From Caulobacter flavus (GTDB taxonomy: Bacteria > Pseudomonadota > Alphaproteobacteria > Caulobacterales > Caulobacteraceae): a stretch of 64,000 nt of DNA. This document shows positions 52,512 to 61,050 of the stretch, piece by piece. Within the stretch, counting starts at the first letter, position 1; the number at the start of each line of letters is the position of its first letter. The position numbers and the translations under genes are program-made. The notes beneath the pieces were generated by a model. The model made no database searches, was not told the DNA's origin, and saw nothing but the letters and a program-made list of their open reading frames with translations. The stretch lies in contig NZ_CP026100.1 of the NCBI RefSeq assembly GCF_003722335.1, forward strand, positions 3,136,001 to 3,200,000. Reading direction: 5' to 3'.

Positions 52512-54008
52512 TCAGATTTCCTGGTTGTAGGCGCCTACCCGGGCGGCCAGGCGCGGCTTCACTTCCTCGCGGAAGAGGGCGCGCATGTCGTCCTCCGACC
52601 GGGTGCTCTCGACCACCACCACCACCTCGGGCTTGTTCGACGAGGCGCGGACCAGCACCCACGAGCCGTCCTCCAGGCCCGCGCGAACGCCGTTGACTGT
52701 GATCACCTCGACGATCCTGCGGCCCAGGATCGAGCCGCCGGCCGCGAACAGGTCCTCGTATTCCCTCACCACCTCGGCGACGACGCCGTACTTCTTCTCG
52801 TCGTCGCAGTGCGGGCTCATGGTCGGCGAGGTGAAGGCGACCGGCAGGGCCTTGCGCAGGTCCGACAGCTTCTTGCCCGGGTTGCGGTCGAGCATGGCCA
52901 GGATGGCGGCGGCGGCGGTCAGGCCGCAGTCGTAGCCCAGGCCCAGCGGCGCGTTCATGAAGAAGTGGCCGCTCTTCTCGAAGCCGGCCAGGGCGCCGGT
53001 TTCGGCGCTCTTGCGCTTCATGTGGCTGTGGCCGGTCTTCCAGTAGACGACCTTGCAGCCGTGCGCCTTGAGGATCGGGTCGGTGGCGAAGAGGCCGGTC
53101 GACTTGACGTCGACCACGAAGGTCGCGCCCGGGTGCAGCGGGGCCAGGTCGCGGGCCAGCATCAGGCCGATCTTGTCGGCGAAGATCTCCTCGCCCTCGT
53201 CGTCCACCACGCCGCAGCGGTCGCCGTCGCCGTCGAAGCCGAAGGCCAGGTCCGCGCCGTGCTCGCGGACGGCCTTGGCCATCTCGTGCAGCATCGCCAG
53301 GTCTTCGGGGTTGGGGTTGTACTTCGGGAAGCTGTAGTCGAGGTCGGCGTCCATGCCGATCACCTCGGACACGCCCATGCGCCGCAGGGCGTCGACCGCG
53401 AAGGCGCCGGCCGTGCCGTTGCCGCAGGCGGCGACCACCTTCAGCGGGCGGGCGATGCTGGCGCGCTGGGCGACGTCGGCGATGTAGCGTTCGGCCTGGC
53501 CACGCACGCGGATCAGCTTGCCGCCGAGGCGCTCGACGAACTTGGCGCCCAGGACGATGTCCTTCAGCCTGTCCATGTCTTCGGGGCCGAAGGTGAGGGG
53601 GCGCTGGGCGCCCATCTTGACGCCGGTCCAGCCGTTCTCGTTGTGGCTGGCGGTGACCATGGCCACGCACGGGATGTCGAGGTCGAACTGGGCGAAGTAG
53701 GCGGTCGGCGACAGGGCCAGGCCGATGTCGTGCACCTCGCAGCCGGCGCTCATCAGGCCCAGGATCAGCGCATTCTTGATCGAGGCCGAATAGGAGCGGA
53801 AGTCGTGGCCGACCACGATCCTCGACTGGCCCAGTTCGTGGATGTAGGTCCCCAGGCCAAGGCCCAGGGCCTGGACGCCCAGCAGGTTGATCTCGGGGCC
53901 GAACAGCCAGCGCGCGTCGTATTCGCGAAAGCCCGTCGCCTTGACCAGCGGCTCGTTCTCGTAGGCGGCGGTGTTGGGAACCAGGTCGGCGCGGGGCGGC
54001 GGGAACAT
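52512..54008 (-). CDS. Phosphomannomutase/phosphoglucomutase
   Basis: Interconverts hexose 1- and 6-phosphates for nucleotide-sugar and polysaccharide synthesis. The 498-residue protein has the phosphoserine loop TASHNENGWTG with Ser121, the Mg-binding GFDGDGDRCGVVDD (Asp259/261/263), and the sugar-binding and phosphate-binding loops in later domains. The length fits the alpha-D-phosphohexomutase family. ATG 54008 is chosen over a TTG five codons earlier. The small membrane protein gene lies 37 bases upstream on the same strand. Confidence 0.92.
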   Translation of the reverse strand: MFPPPRADLVPNTAAYENEPLVKATGFREYDARWLFGPEINLLGVQALGLGLGTYIHELGQSRIVVGHDFRSYSASIKNALILGLMSAGCEVHDIGLALSPTAYFAQFDLDIPCVAMVTASHNENGWTGVKMGAQRPLTFGPEDMDRLKDIVLGAKFVERLGGKLIRVRGQAERYIADVAQRASIARPLKVVAACGNGTAGAFAVDALRRMGVSEVIGMDADLDYSFPKYNPNPEDLAMLHEMAKAVREHGADLAFGFDGDGDRCGVVDDEGEEIFADKIGLMLARDLAPLHPGATFVVDVKSTGLFATDPILKAHGCKVVYWKTGHSHMKRKSAETGALAGFEKSGHFFMNAPLGLGYDCGLTAAAAILAMLDRNPGKKLSDLRKALPVAFTSPTMSPHCDDEKKYGVVAEVVREYEDLFAAGGSILGRRIVEVITVNGVRAGLEDGSWVLVRASSNKPEVVVVVESTRSEDDMRALFREEVKPRLAARVGAYNQEI

Positions 54009-54045
54009 GGGCGCTCGCTTCAAGGCGTGATCGGCGCGACGGCGG

Positions 54046-54291
54046 CTATTGCGCCGCGTCGCCGGTCGCGGCCGCCGCGGTGGCGGCTTCCTGGGCGCGC
54101 CGCTGGTCGCTGCGGCGGGCGGCGTCCTTTTCCTTCTGGATCAGCGCCTTCATCTCCGGGGTCTGCTGGATCGGCGTCGAGCCGAACGGGCCCGGCGAGC
54201 GGTCGCCGTAACCCTGCGGCCACACCATGGAGAAGGCGATCATCGCCAGGGCGACGAGGGCGCAGAGCGGCATGAAGATGCGATCGGGCAT
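54046..54291 (-). CDS. Small membrane-anchored hypothetical protein
   Basis: The 81-residue protein starts MPDRIFMPLCALVALAMIAF, with one N-terminal membrane segment (about 7-24), followed by a short Pro/Gly region and a charged helix (MKALIQKEKDAARRSDQRRA) ending in an Ala-rich tail. No family is recognised. It lies 37 bases upstream of the phosphohexomutase gene and is probably co-transcribed, and it is divergent from gpmA. Confidence 0.7.
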   Translation of the reverse strand: MPDRIFMPLCALVALAMIAFSMVWPQGYGDRSPGPFGSTPIQQTPEMKALIQKEKDAARRSDQRRAQEAATAAAATGDAAQ

Positions 54292-54390
54292 GGTCCGCCT
54301 ATACCACGCCCCTCGTGGCTGGATAGGGGCGATGCTTGACGCGGGCCGCCGCGCGCCTTAGCCCGCCATGACCTAATCCAAGGAGCGCAG

Positions 54391-55104
54391 ATGCCCGTCC
54401 TCGTCCTGCTTCGTCACGGCCAGAGCCAGTGGAACCTCGAGAACCGTTTCACGGGGTGGGTCGACGTCGACCTGACCGCCGAGGGCGAGGCCCAGGCCCG
54501 CAAGGGCGGCGAGCTGATCAAGGCCGCCGGCCTCGACATCGACGAGGCCTTCACCTCGGTCCAGACCCGCGCCATTCGCACCTGCAACCTGGCCCTCGAC
54601 GCGGCCAGCCAGAGCTTCGTGCCGGTGACCAAGGACTGGCGCCTGAACGAGCGCCACTACGGCGGCCTCACCGGCCTGAACAAGGCCGAGACCGCCGAGA
54701 AGCACGGCGAGGAGCAGGTCACCATCTGGCGCCGCTCCTATGACGTTCCGCCGCCGGAACTGGCCCCGGGCGGCGAGTACGACTTCGCCAGCGACCGCCG
54801 CTACAAGGGCGCGGCCCTGCCGTCGACCGAGAGCCTGGCCACCACGCTCGTGCGCGTGCTGCCCTACTGGGAAGAGGCCATCGCCCCGAAGCTGAAGGCC
54901 GGCGAGAACATCCTCGTCGCCGCCCACGGCAACTCGCTGCGCGCCATCGTCAAGCACCTGTTCGCCGTGCCCGACGACCAGATCGTCAAGGTCGAGATCC
55001 CGACCGGCAACCCGCTGGCCATCGAGCTGGACGCCGACCTCAAGCCGGTCGCCGCCCGCTACCTCGACGAGGCCCGCGCCGAGAAGCTGCCGACCGTCGG
55101 CTGA
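54391..55104 (+). CDS. gpmA: 2,3-bisphosphoglycerate-dependent phosphoglycerate mutase
   Basis: Interconverts 3- and 2-phosphoglycerate in glycolysis. The 237-residue histidine phosphatase-fold protein has [18 protein letters not shown] with catalytic His9, [23 protein letters not shown], and [15 protein letters not shown] with the second catalytic His. AAGGAGCG precedes ATG 54391. It is followed by a strong hairpin at 55128-55159. Confidence 0.96.
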   Translation: MPVLVLLRHGQSQWNLENRFTGWVDVDLTAEGEAQARKGGELIKAAGLDIDEAFTSVQTRAIRTCNLALDAASQSFVPVTKDWRLNERHYGGLTGLNKAETAEKHGEEQVTIWRRSYDVPPPELAPGGEYDFASDRRYKGAALPSTESLATTLVRVLPYWEEAIAPKLKAGENILVAAHGNSLRAIVKHLFAVPDDQIVKVEIPTGNPLAIELDADLKPVAARYLDEARAEKLPTVG

Positions 55105-55127
55105 CTTCTGACCGGGTAAGATCTTCC

Positions 55128-55159
55128 GGGTTCCTTTCGTCCGAGGGCGAAAGGAACCC
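55128..55159 (+). terminator. Hairpin after gpmA
   Basis: A perfect 12-bp stem GGGTTCCTTTCG (55128-55139) and CGAAAGGAACCC (55148-55159), with an 8-base loop. Only a weak T content follows, but it is the likely transcript end for gpmA. Confidence 0.75.
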
Positions 55160-55268
55160 TAGGTCGTCCAAGGTCGTGTTTGCGCGCGGGAAGTGCCTGG
55201 AAACACGACGTTAATGCTGTGTGGCGCATCAAGTTCGTCTACCCTTCGGGGAAACGACGCGAGCTTGC

Positions 55269-56528
55269 ATGAACACCCCGGCAGCGGCGGGCCAGGAACA
55301 CCGGCGCCTGACGCAACAAGAAGTCGACGTGATCTGCGCCAAGCACGACCGCCTGTGGTCGGCTAGGCTCGGCGGCGCGCGCGCGGTCTTCGCCTTCTGC
55401 GACCTTTCCGGCCTGGTGCTCGCCGGGCGCAATCTGTGCGACGCCGACTTCACCGGCGCGCTGCTGGTGGGCGCGGACCTGCGCCGTTGCAAGCTCGACA
55501 ACGCCAACCTCTACGGCGCCGACATGCAGGGCGCGGACCTGACCGATTCCTCGCTGCGCCGCGCCGACCTGCGCGGCTCCAGCCTGCGCGGCGCCAACCT
55601 GACCGGCGCCGACATGTTCGAGGCCGACCTGCGCGAAGGCCAGATCGCCGCCGCCGACCGCGAGAAGGGCTACCGCATCATCGAGCCGGTGCAGCGCGAG
55701 GCCTACGCCATGGGCGCCAACCTGTCGGGGGCTAACCTGGAGCGCTCGCGGCTGTCGGGCATCGTCGCCACCAAGGCCGACTTCAGCGACGCCATCCTCA
55801 AGGACGCCAAGCTGGTCCGCGCCAACCTCAAGCAGGCCAACTTCAACGGCGCCAACATGGCCGGCGCCGATCTCTCGGGCGCCAACCTCGCCGGCGCCGA
55901 CCTGCGCAACACCGTGCTGGTCGGGGTCAAGACCATGTCCTGGAACGTCACCGGGGCCAGCATGGAAGGGGCGCTGACCGACAAGGCCTCGGGCGTCGAC
56001 GTCTCGGACATGCCCTACGAGCAGATGATCGCCGACCACGCCCGCTGGTGCGAGACCGGCGGGTCAGAGGGCAAGCCGTCGGTGTTCGACAAGGCCGACC
56101 TGCGCAATCTGAAGAGCATCCGCGGCTTCAACCTGACGGCCCTGTCGGCCAAGGGCGCGGTGTTCTACGGTCTCGACATGGAAGGCGTGCAGATGCAGGG
56201 CGCGCAGCTGGAGGGCGCCGACCTGCGGGCCTGCAACCTGCGCCGGGCCGACCTGCGGGGAGCCCGCCTGAAGGGCGCCAAGCTGTCCGGTTCGGACCTG
56301 CGCGATGCCCAGCTGGGCCCGCTGCTGATCGGCAAGGAGCGGCTGCTGCCGGCCGACCTGACCGGCGTGCTGCTGACCAACGCCGACCTGGCCCGGGCCG
56401 ACCTGCGCGGCGCGTGCCTGGCGGGGGCGGATCTGTCGAGGGCCAACTTCACCAACGCCAACCTCAAGGACGTCGACATCACCGGAACGATCCGGCTGGG
56501 CGCCCGGGGCCTCGAAGACCTCATCTGA
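55269..56528 (+). CDS. Pentapeptide-repeat protein, first of a tandem pair
   Basis: The 419-residue protein is almost entirely made of pentapeptide repeats (A[DN]LxG-type: ADFTGALLVGADLRRCKLDN, and many ANLSGANL/ADLRGA runs), which form a right-handed quadrilateral beta-helix. Before them is an N-terminal segment (LTQQEVDVICAKHDRLWSARLGG). A non-repeat linker with RWCETGGSEGKP splits the helix near residue 275. The next gene is a paralogue with the same layout. ATG 55269 is chosen; a GTG 16 codons upstream is possible. Cytosolic and of unknown function. Confidence 0.9.
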   Translation: MNTPAAAGQEHRRLTQQEVDVICAKHDRLWSARLGGARAVFAFCDLSGLVLAGRNLCDADFTGALLVGADLRRCKLDNANLYGADMQGADLTDSSLRRADLRGSSLRGANLTGADMFEADLREGQIAAADREKGYRIIEPVQREAYAMGANLSGANLERSRLSGIVATKADFSDAILKDAKLVRANLKQANFNGANMAGADLSGANLAGADLRNTVLVGVKTMSWNVTGASMEGALTDKASGVDVSDMPYEQMIADHARWCETGGSEGKPSVFDKADLRNLKSIRGFNLTALSAKGAVFYGLDMEGVQMQGAQLEGADLRACNLRRADLRGARLKGAKLSGSDLRDAQLGPLLIGKERLLPADLTGVLLTNADLARADLRGACLAGADLSRANFTNANLKDVDITGTIRLGARGLEDLI

Positions 56529-56635
56529 TCTACCCAAATTGAGAAGTATGCGGCGACCTTAACCGTTCGCTCGTCGATTCCTGTTATCCGATTGTCCGCT
56601 AGTGATTTTCCAGTAAGACGGGAGGGGGTCCCGCA

Positions 56636-57898
56636 ATGAACGCCGCACAGAGCATCGCGGGACGCCGCAAGCTCAGTCAGGCCGAGCTCGACATGATCGT
56701 CACGGCCCACGAGAAGTTCGTGACCGGCAAGCAGGGCGGCAAGCGCGCCTCGCTGCGGTTCATGAACCTGTCGGGACTGGACCTGTCGTTCCGCAACCTG
56801 ACCGACGCCGACCTGTCCGCCTCGATCCTCGACGGCTGCCGCATGGTGCGCGCCAAGCTGGATCGCGCCAGCCTGTTCGGCTGCGACCTGCGCAAGGCCG
56901 ACCTGCGCCAGGCCAGCCTGCAGCGCGCCGACCTGCGCGGGGCCTGCCTGCGCGGGGCCAACCTCTCGCAGGCCGACCTGACCCAGGCCGATTTCCGCGA
57001 GGGCCAGATCGCCATTCCGCACCCGCGCAAGGGCCTGGACACGGTCAAGCACGAGACCCGCAACGGCGAGGTCGACGAGGTCAACTTCTCGGGCGCCACC
57101 CTGGACGGCTCGCAGTTCACCGGCGTTTCGGCCTTCAAGGCCGATTTCTCCGACTGTTCGCTGCGCGGGGCCAAGCTGTCGGGCGCCAACCTGAAGGAAG
57201 CCAACCTGGTCGGGGCCATCCTCGACAACGCCGACGTCAAGGGCGCCAATCTCGAGGGGGCCAACCTGCAGGGCGCGGTGATGTCGGGGGTCGACACCTC
57301 GACCGCGCGCGTCAACGGCGCGCACATGACCGGCGCCCTGACCACCTCGACGCCCGAGGCGGTGAACAAGGCTCGCGAGCTTTACGCCCGATGCCTGGGC
57401 AACCAGCAATGGTGCCAGACCGGCGGCAAGGAAGGCGCGTGCGCCCGCCTCGACGGCGAGGACCTGCGCCCGATCGGCGATCGCCTGAAGGGGCTGCGCC
57501 TGACGGCCATGAGCGCCAAGGGCGCCTGCTTCGTCGGCATGGACCTGTCCGGCGCGCAACTGCAGGGCGCCAACCTGCAGAACGCCGACCTGCGCGCGGC
57601 CAATCTGCGCGGCGCCGACCTGCGCGGCGCCAAGCTGACCGGCGCCAACCTGACCAAGGCCGACCTGCGCCAGGCTTTCCTGTCGCCGCTGCCGCTGGGC
57701 CCCGAACGCAAGACGCTCGGCAATCTCGCCGCCGCCCGCCTGCGCTACGCCATGCTGCAGACCGCCGACCTTTCCGAAACCGTCTTCGACGGCGCCGACC
57801 TGCGCGGCGCCGACTTCACCGGCGCCCGCATCGCCAAGGCCAGCTTCCGCGACTGCGACGTCGGCCAGGCCCAGGGCCTGGATTTCGCGCCGGCGTAA
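56636..57898 (+). CDS. Pentapeptide-repeat protein, second of a tandem pair
   Basis: The 420-residue paralogue has the same architecture: an N-terminal segment (LSQAELDMIVTAHEKFVTGKQGG), a beta-helix of ANLxxA-type repeats, a linker with QQWCQTGGKEG near residue 260, and a second beta-helix block. ATG 56636 has GGGAGGGGG upstream. The two genes are 107 bases apart and probably a duplication. Neither has a signal peptide. The function is unknown; some pentapeptide proteins mimic DNA and inhibit gyrase, but nothing here shows that. Confidence 0.9.
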   Translation: MNAAQSIAGRRKLSQAELDMIVTAHEKFVTGKQGGKRASLRFMNLSGLDLSFRNLTDADLSASILDGCRMVRAKLDRASLFGCDLRKADLRQASLQRADLRGACLRGANLSQADLTQADFREGQIAIPHPRKGLDTVKHETRNGEVDEVNFSGATLDGSQFTGVSAFKADFSDCSLRGAKLSGANLKEANLVGAILDNADVKGANLEGANLQGAVMSGVDTSTARVNGAHMTGALTTSTPEAVNKARELYARCLGNQQWCQTGGKEGACARLDGEDLRPIGDRLKGLRLTAMSAKGACFVGMDLSGAQLQGANLQNADLRAANLRGADLRGAKLTGANLTKADLRQAFLSPLPLGPERKTLGNLAAARLRYAMLQTADLSETVFDGADLRGADFTGARIAKASFRDCDVGQAQGLDFAPA

Positions 57899-57906
57899 GG
57901 CGGCGT

Positions 57907-58135
57907 AGGATTTTCGCGAAAGCGGGGACCTAGGCTTTTTCCGCCATCCACGATCAATGTTTCCCTCGCCCTTGTGGCGAGGGTCCATGCCGGCCCCCGC
58001 TCAGACCTGGGCGCAGCTCGAAAAATCTGAGCAGCCGAACCATGGGTCCTCGCCACAAGGGCGAGGAAGGCGGAGTTTGGTCAGGCTTGGATACCGGCCT
58101 CCTCCACTCCGTAAAATCCCCGCGAAAAGCGAGGA
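57907..58135. repeat. Mixed interspersed repeats between convergent genes
   Basis: Three elements fill the gap between the pentapeptide gene and the minus-strand cluster: a CGCGAAAGCGGGGA type repeat (57907-57928); an inverted pair with CTCGCCCTTGTGGCGAGG (about 57966-57983) and CCTCGCCACAAGGGCGAGG (about 58050-58068); and a CCGTAAAATCCCCGCG repeat (58109-58135). No gene is supported in 57899-58240. Confidence 0.6.
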
Positions 58136-58240
58136 TTGGGCGGAGGTTGGGGTTGGGCGAGATCGAGTCCCCTTAGCCGGCTTTGCCGGAAGTTCCCCCT
58201 CCAGGGTGAGCGTCTTGAAGGACGGGGCGCAGGGCCGCGC

Positions 58241-58882
58241 CTACTTCAGTCCCAGCGTCACCGGTCCCGTCGCCCGCACCAGCGCCCGGGGCGGGGCGTC
58301 CTGCGAGGCGACGGTCAGCTCGGCGGCCTTGTCGGCGGTCACGGCCTGGCCCCCGGCGTCGACGAAGGCGGCGGTGAGGCCCCGGGCCGCCATCGCCGCT
58401 GCGGCCTGCGCGCCCGTCAGTCCGCGCACCTCGGGCATGGGCGCGGCGTCGTCGAGGGCGGCGGGCGGGGGCACCGGCACGATCTTGAAGGTCAGCTTGG
58501 CCGCGCCGCTGGCCTGGAAGGCGTAGCGCTGCTGGAAGGCCGCGTCGACCGGGGTGACATAGGTGCGGGCCTTGCCGATCGCCGCGGGCTGGCCGCTGGT
58601 GCCGGCGCTGCCGTCGGCGCCGCCAGTGCCGCCGATGTGCATCGAGACCTGCACCTCGCAGGTGGTCTCGGGCAGGACGTAGAAGGTGGGCTGGTAGCCG
58701 ATCGACCGCAGGACCTCCAGGCCCTCGTCGCCGTCGGTCTCGTACATCGCCAGGGTGGCGGCCAGCGAGGCGTGGTCGAGGGCGGCCTGGGCCTCGGCCA
58801 CCCCCCGGCCGACGGCGGCGATCACCTCGCCCAGCGGCGTGGCCAGGCTTTCGCTCAGCAGGTCGGAGGCGTCCTGGGACAT
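58241..58882 (-). CDS. PTFY-module protein with C-terminal PASTA-like domain (cluster gene 7)
   Basis: The 213-residue protein opens with a helix (LGEVIAAVGRGVAEAQAALDHASL), then IGYQPTFYVLPETTCEVQVSM (65-85), then a KIVPVPPPAAL segment (133-142), the shared cluster module. Residues about 149-213 (MPEVRGLTGAQAAAAMAARGL) resemble a PASTA-type domain. No signal peptide or membrane segment is seen. It is the last gene of the cluster, three bases after the coiled-coil gene. The function is unknown. Confidence 0.75.
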   Translation of the reverse strand: MSQDASDLLSESLATPLGEVIAAVGRGVAEAQAALDHASLAATLAMYETDGDEGLEVLRSIGYQPTFYVLPETTCEVQVSMHIGGTGGADGSAGTSGQPAAIGKARTYVTPVDAAFQQRYAFQASGAAKLTFKIVPVPPPAALDDAAPMPEVRGLTGAQAAAAMAARGLTAAFVDAGGQAVTADKAAELTVASQDAPPRALVRATGPVTLGLK

Positions 58883-58885
58883 CGG

Positions 58886-60400
58886 TCAGGCTCCCTGTTC
58901 GTCGGCGAAGATGACCATCACCCGCGCGCCGCGGGCGATGATGGTTCCGGCGCCGGGCGACTGCACCATGGCCTGGCCGGGGGCGACGGCGGGGTTCAGG
59001 CCGCGCGGACCGGTGCTGGCCTCCAGCACCAGGCCCACCGAGGTCAGCACCCGGCGCACCGCGCTTTCGGTCAGCTGCAGCACGTCGGGCACGCGCGGTC
59101 CGTCGTCGCCGGTCGGGACCTTCTCGGGGATGAACTGCATCTTCAGGTCGCTGAGCGAGTCCGCCGGCAGGCCCTTCAGGGTATCGGTGTCGGGAAGTTC
59201 CAGCCTGCCCTCGTCGCGCAGCACGCCCTTGGCGCTGATCTGGATCGCACCCAGCGAGAAGCCCGTCGGCTTCAGCGTAGTCTGGGCCTTGTCGAGCTGG
59301 ATAGCCATGGTCGTGGCCAGGTCGTTGACGGCCACAGTCCGCGTCGCGGCGACGGCCGGATTGATCGTTCCGGTCGTCCCGCCGATGGCGCCCGTGGTCG
59401 TGCCCGTGGTCGTCCCGGTCGTGGTCCCGATGGTCGGGTTGGCCTTGATGTCCTCGAGCTCGACGTCCTTGGCCGCAAGGGTGGCGCGCAGGCTGGAGAT
59501 CTCGGTCTCCTGTTCGGCCGCGGCCCGGCCGCGATCGGCCAGCTGGGCGTCGCGAGCCGCCAGTTCCTGGTCGCGCTGCGCGAGCCGGGCGTTGAGGGCC
59601 TTGGTCTCGTCTGCGGCCTTGGCCTTCTCCGCCCGAGCGGCGGCGATCTGCGCGTCGCGCTCGGACAGCTGCTTGGCCTGGGCCGCGATCTGGGTGTCGC
59701 GGGCGGCCAGATCCTGGTCGCTCTTGGCGCGGACGGCCGTGATCTGCGCGTCGCGCTCGGACAGCTGCTTGGCCTGGGCCGCGATCTGGGTGTCGCGGGC
59801 GGCCAGATCCTGGTCGCTCTTGGCGCGAACCGCCGTGATCTGGGCGTCGCGTTCGGCCAGTTGCTTGGTCTGGGCGGCGATCTGGGTGTCGCGAGCCGCG
59901 AGATCCTGGTCGCTCTTGGCCAGGCGGGCGTTGAAGGTCTTGGTCGTGTCGTCGACCGCCTGGGCCCGGATGGCGGCGGCGTCGACTGTCGGAGCGGCGG
60001 CGATGGGGGCGTCGGTGGCCACGACCCCGCCGATCGGCGTCGCGGTCCGCAGGGTGCGGGCCGACAGCGTGCGGGCGATCGCCGTCTCGGCGGGCGCCAG
60101 GCGGCGGACCTGGCCGAAATCGATGGTCAGGGCCCCGGTGCGGGCGTTGCGGGTGAACTCCGGCGCGGCCGATATCACGCCCGCGCCCTCGACCAGCCGG
60201 AAGGCGGGCGCGAAGGGCAGGGTGTCGTCGGCGATGCTTCCCGCGCCTTTGGCCGTGCCCGTGGCGTCGGTCCTGGCGGCCGACGCGCTGGCCCAGGCGC
60301 CGGTCTTGAGGTCGAACAGCTGGACGTCCAGCGACGCGCCCGACGCGGCGTTCCCGTCGGCGTCGGTCAGCCGCGCGGTCCAGGAGAAGGCGGTGCTCAT
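58886..60400 (-). CDS. Coiled-coil protein with PASTA C-terminus (cluster gene 6)
   Basis: The 504-residue protein has an Ig-like or beta-rich N-terminus (SWTARLTDADGNAASGASLDV), then a long coiled coil (about 155-320) containing three near-identical 32-residue repeats (KSDQDLAARDTQIAAQAKQL...), a Gly/Thr linker (324-344, GTTTGTTTG repeats), and a C-terminal region ending in a PASTA-like domain (ESAVRRVLTSVGLVLEAS ... QSPGAGTIIARGARVMVIF). No signal peptide is seen, which is odd for a PASTA protein. Its ATG overlaps the stop of gene 5 (ATGA). Confidence 0.8.
   Translation of the reverse strand: MSTAFSWTARLTDADGNAASGASLDVQLFDLKTGAWASASAARTDATGTAKGAGSIADDTLPFAPAFRLVEGAGVISAAPEFTRNARTGALTIDFGQVRRLAPAETAIARTLSARTLRTATPIGGVVATDAPIAAAPTVDAAAIRAQAVDDTTKTFNARLAKSDQDLAARDTQIAAQTKQLAERDAQITAVRAKSDQDLAARDTQIAAQAKQLSERDAQITAVRAKSDQDLAARDTQIAAQAKQLSERDAQIAAARAEKAKAADETKALNARLAQRDQELAARDAQLADRGRAAAEQETEISSLRATLAAKDVELEDIKANPTIGTTTGTTTGTTTGAIGGTTGTINPAVAATRTVAVNDLATTMAIQLDKAQTTLKPTGFSLGAIQISAKGVLRDEGRLELPDTDTLKGLPADSLSDLKMQFIPEKVPTGDDGPRVPDVLQLTESAVRRVLTSVGLVLEASTGPRGLNPAVAPGQAMVQSPGAGTIIARGARVMVIFADEQGA
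59630..59917 (-). repeat. Three tandem 96-bp coding repeats in the coiled-coil gene
   Basis: Residues 162-257 of the coiled-coil protein are three copies of one 32-residue unit beginning KSDQDLAARDTQIAAQ, with few differences between copies. The nucleotide repeats are equally regular, so copy number may vary between strains. Confidence 0.8.
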
Positions 60401-61050
60401 CCCACTTCCTCCAGTCCGACCACGCCCCGGCCGCTGTACGCGCCGATCGAGGCGACGACCACGATCACGGCGCGGGCCGGCTCCTTGCCGATCGACAGGG
60501 TCGCCAGGGCCCGGCCGTCGGGGCCGGTGCGCAGCAGGGCCTGCTGCAGCCGGGTGCCGGGCTGACGCACGAAGTTGGCCACGCCGCGCGCCGCCGACAG
60601 CGTGGCGCTGGCGGCGTCGTCGATGTTCAGCTCGACGGGCTGGTCGGCCAGGACCTCGCCGGCGCTGTTGGTCACCGCGACAGACAGGTGCGCCAGGCCG
60701 CCGATGTTGCCGCCTCCGGAGACGGCGATGCGCGGGGTGGGCAGGCCCTCGCCGGGCGGGGTGGCCACCAGCCGTCCGCTGATCGTGCTGCTGACCTGCT
60801 GGTTGGTGCTATTCTGGTCCTTGGCGGTGAACAGCAGGGCGATCGGGCGGCCGCCGCTGTCGGCCCTGGTCTGCATGTCGACCTTGATCGAAAAGTCGAG
60901 GAACGGCAGCTGGTAGCCGCCGATCGGCGCGCCGCTGGCGTCGACCTTGGGGCCGCTGTTCAGCGCCAGCTGGGCCTCGCGCACCCCCTCGGCGAGGGCC
61001 ACCAGCAATTCCTCGATCGAATTGCCGACGAAGCGGCTTTCGGCCGGCAT
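60397..61050 (-). CDS. Divergent module protein with Ig-like C-terminus (cluster gene 5)
   Basis: The 217-residue protein has the cluster's N-terminal helix (SIEELLVALAEGVREAQLAL, about residues 11-30), then a divergent central segment QLPFLDFSIKVDMQTRADSGG in place of PTFY, and a C-terminal Ig/big-like region (LPTPRIAVSGGGNIGGLAHL; DQPVELNIDDAASATLS). ATG 61050 is used: its first base is the last base of the gene 4 stop (TGATG overlap), and the gene 5 stop overlaps the gene 6 start. No signal peptide is seen. The function is unknown. Confidence 0.75.
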   Translation of the reverse strand: MPAESRFVGNSIEELLVALAEGVREAQLALNSGPKVDASGAPIGGYQLPFLDFSIKVDMQTRADSGGRPIALLFTAKDQNSTNQQVSSTISGRLVATPPGEGLPTPRIAVSGGGNIGGLAHLSVAVTNSAGEVLADQPVELNIDDAASATLSAARGVANFVRQPGTRLQQALLRTGPDGRALATLSIGKEPARAVIVVVASIGAYSGRGVVGLEEVG

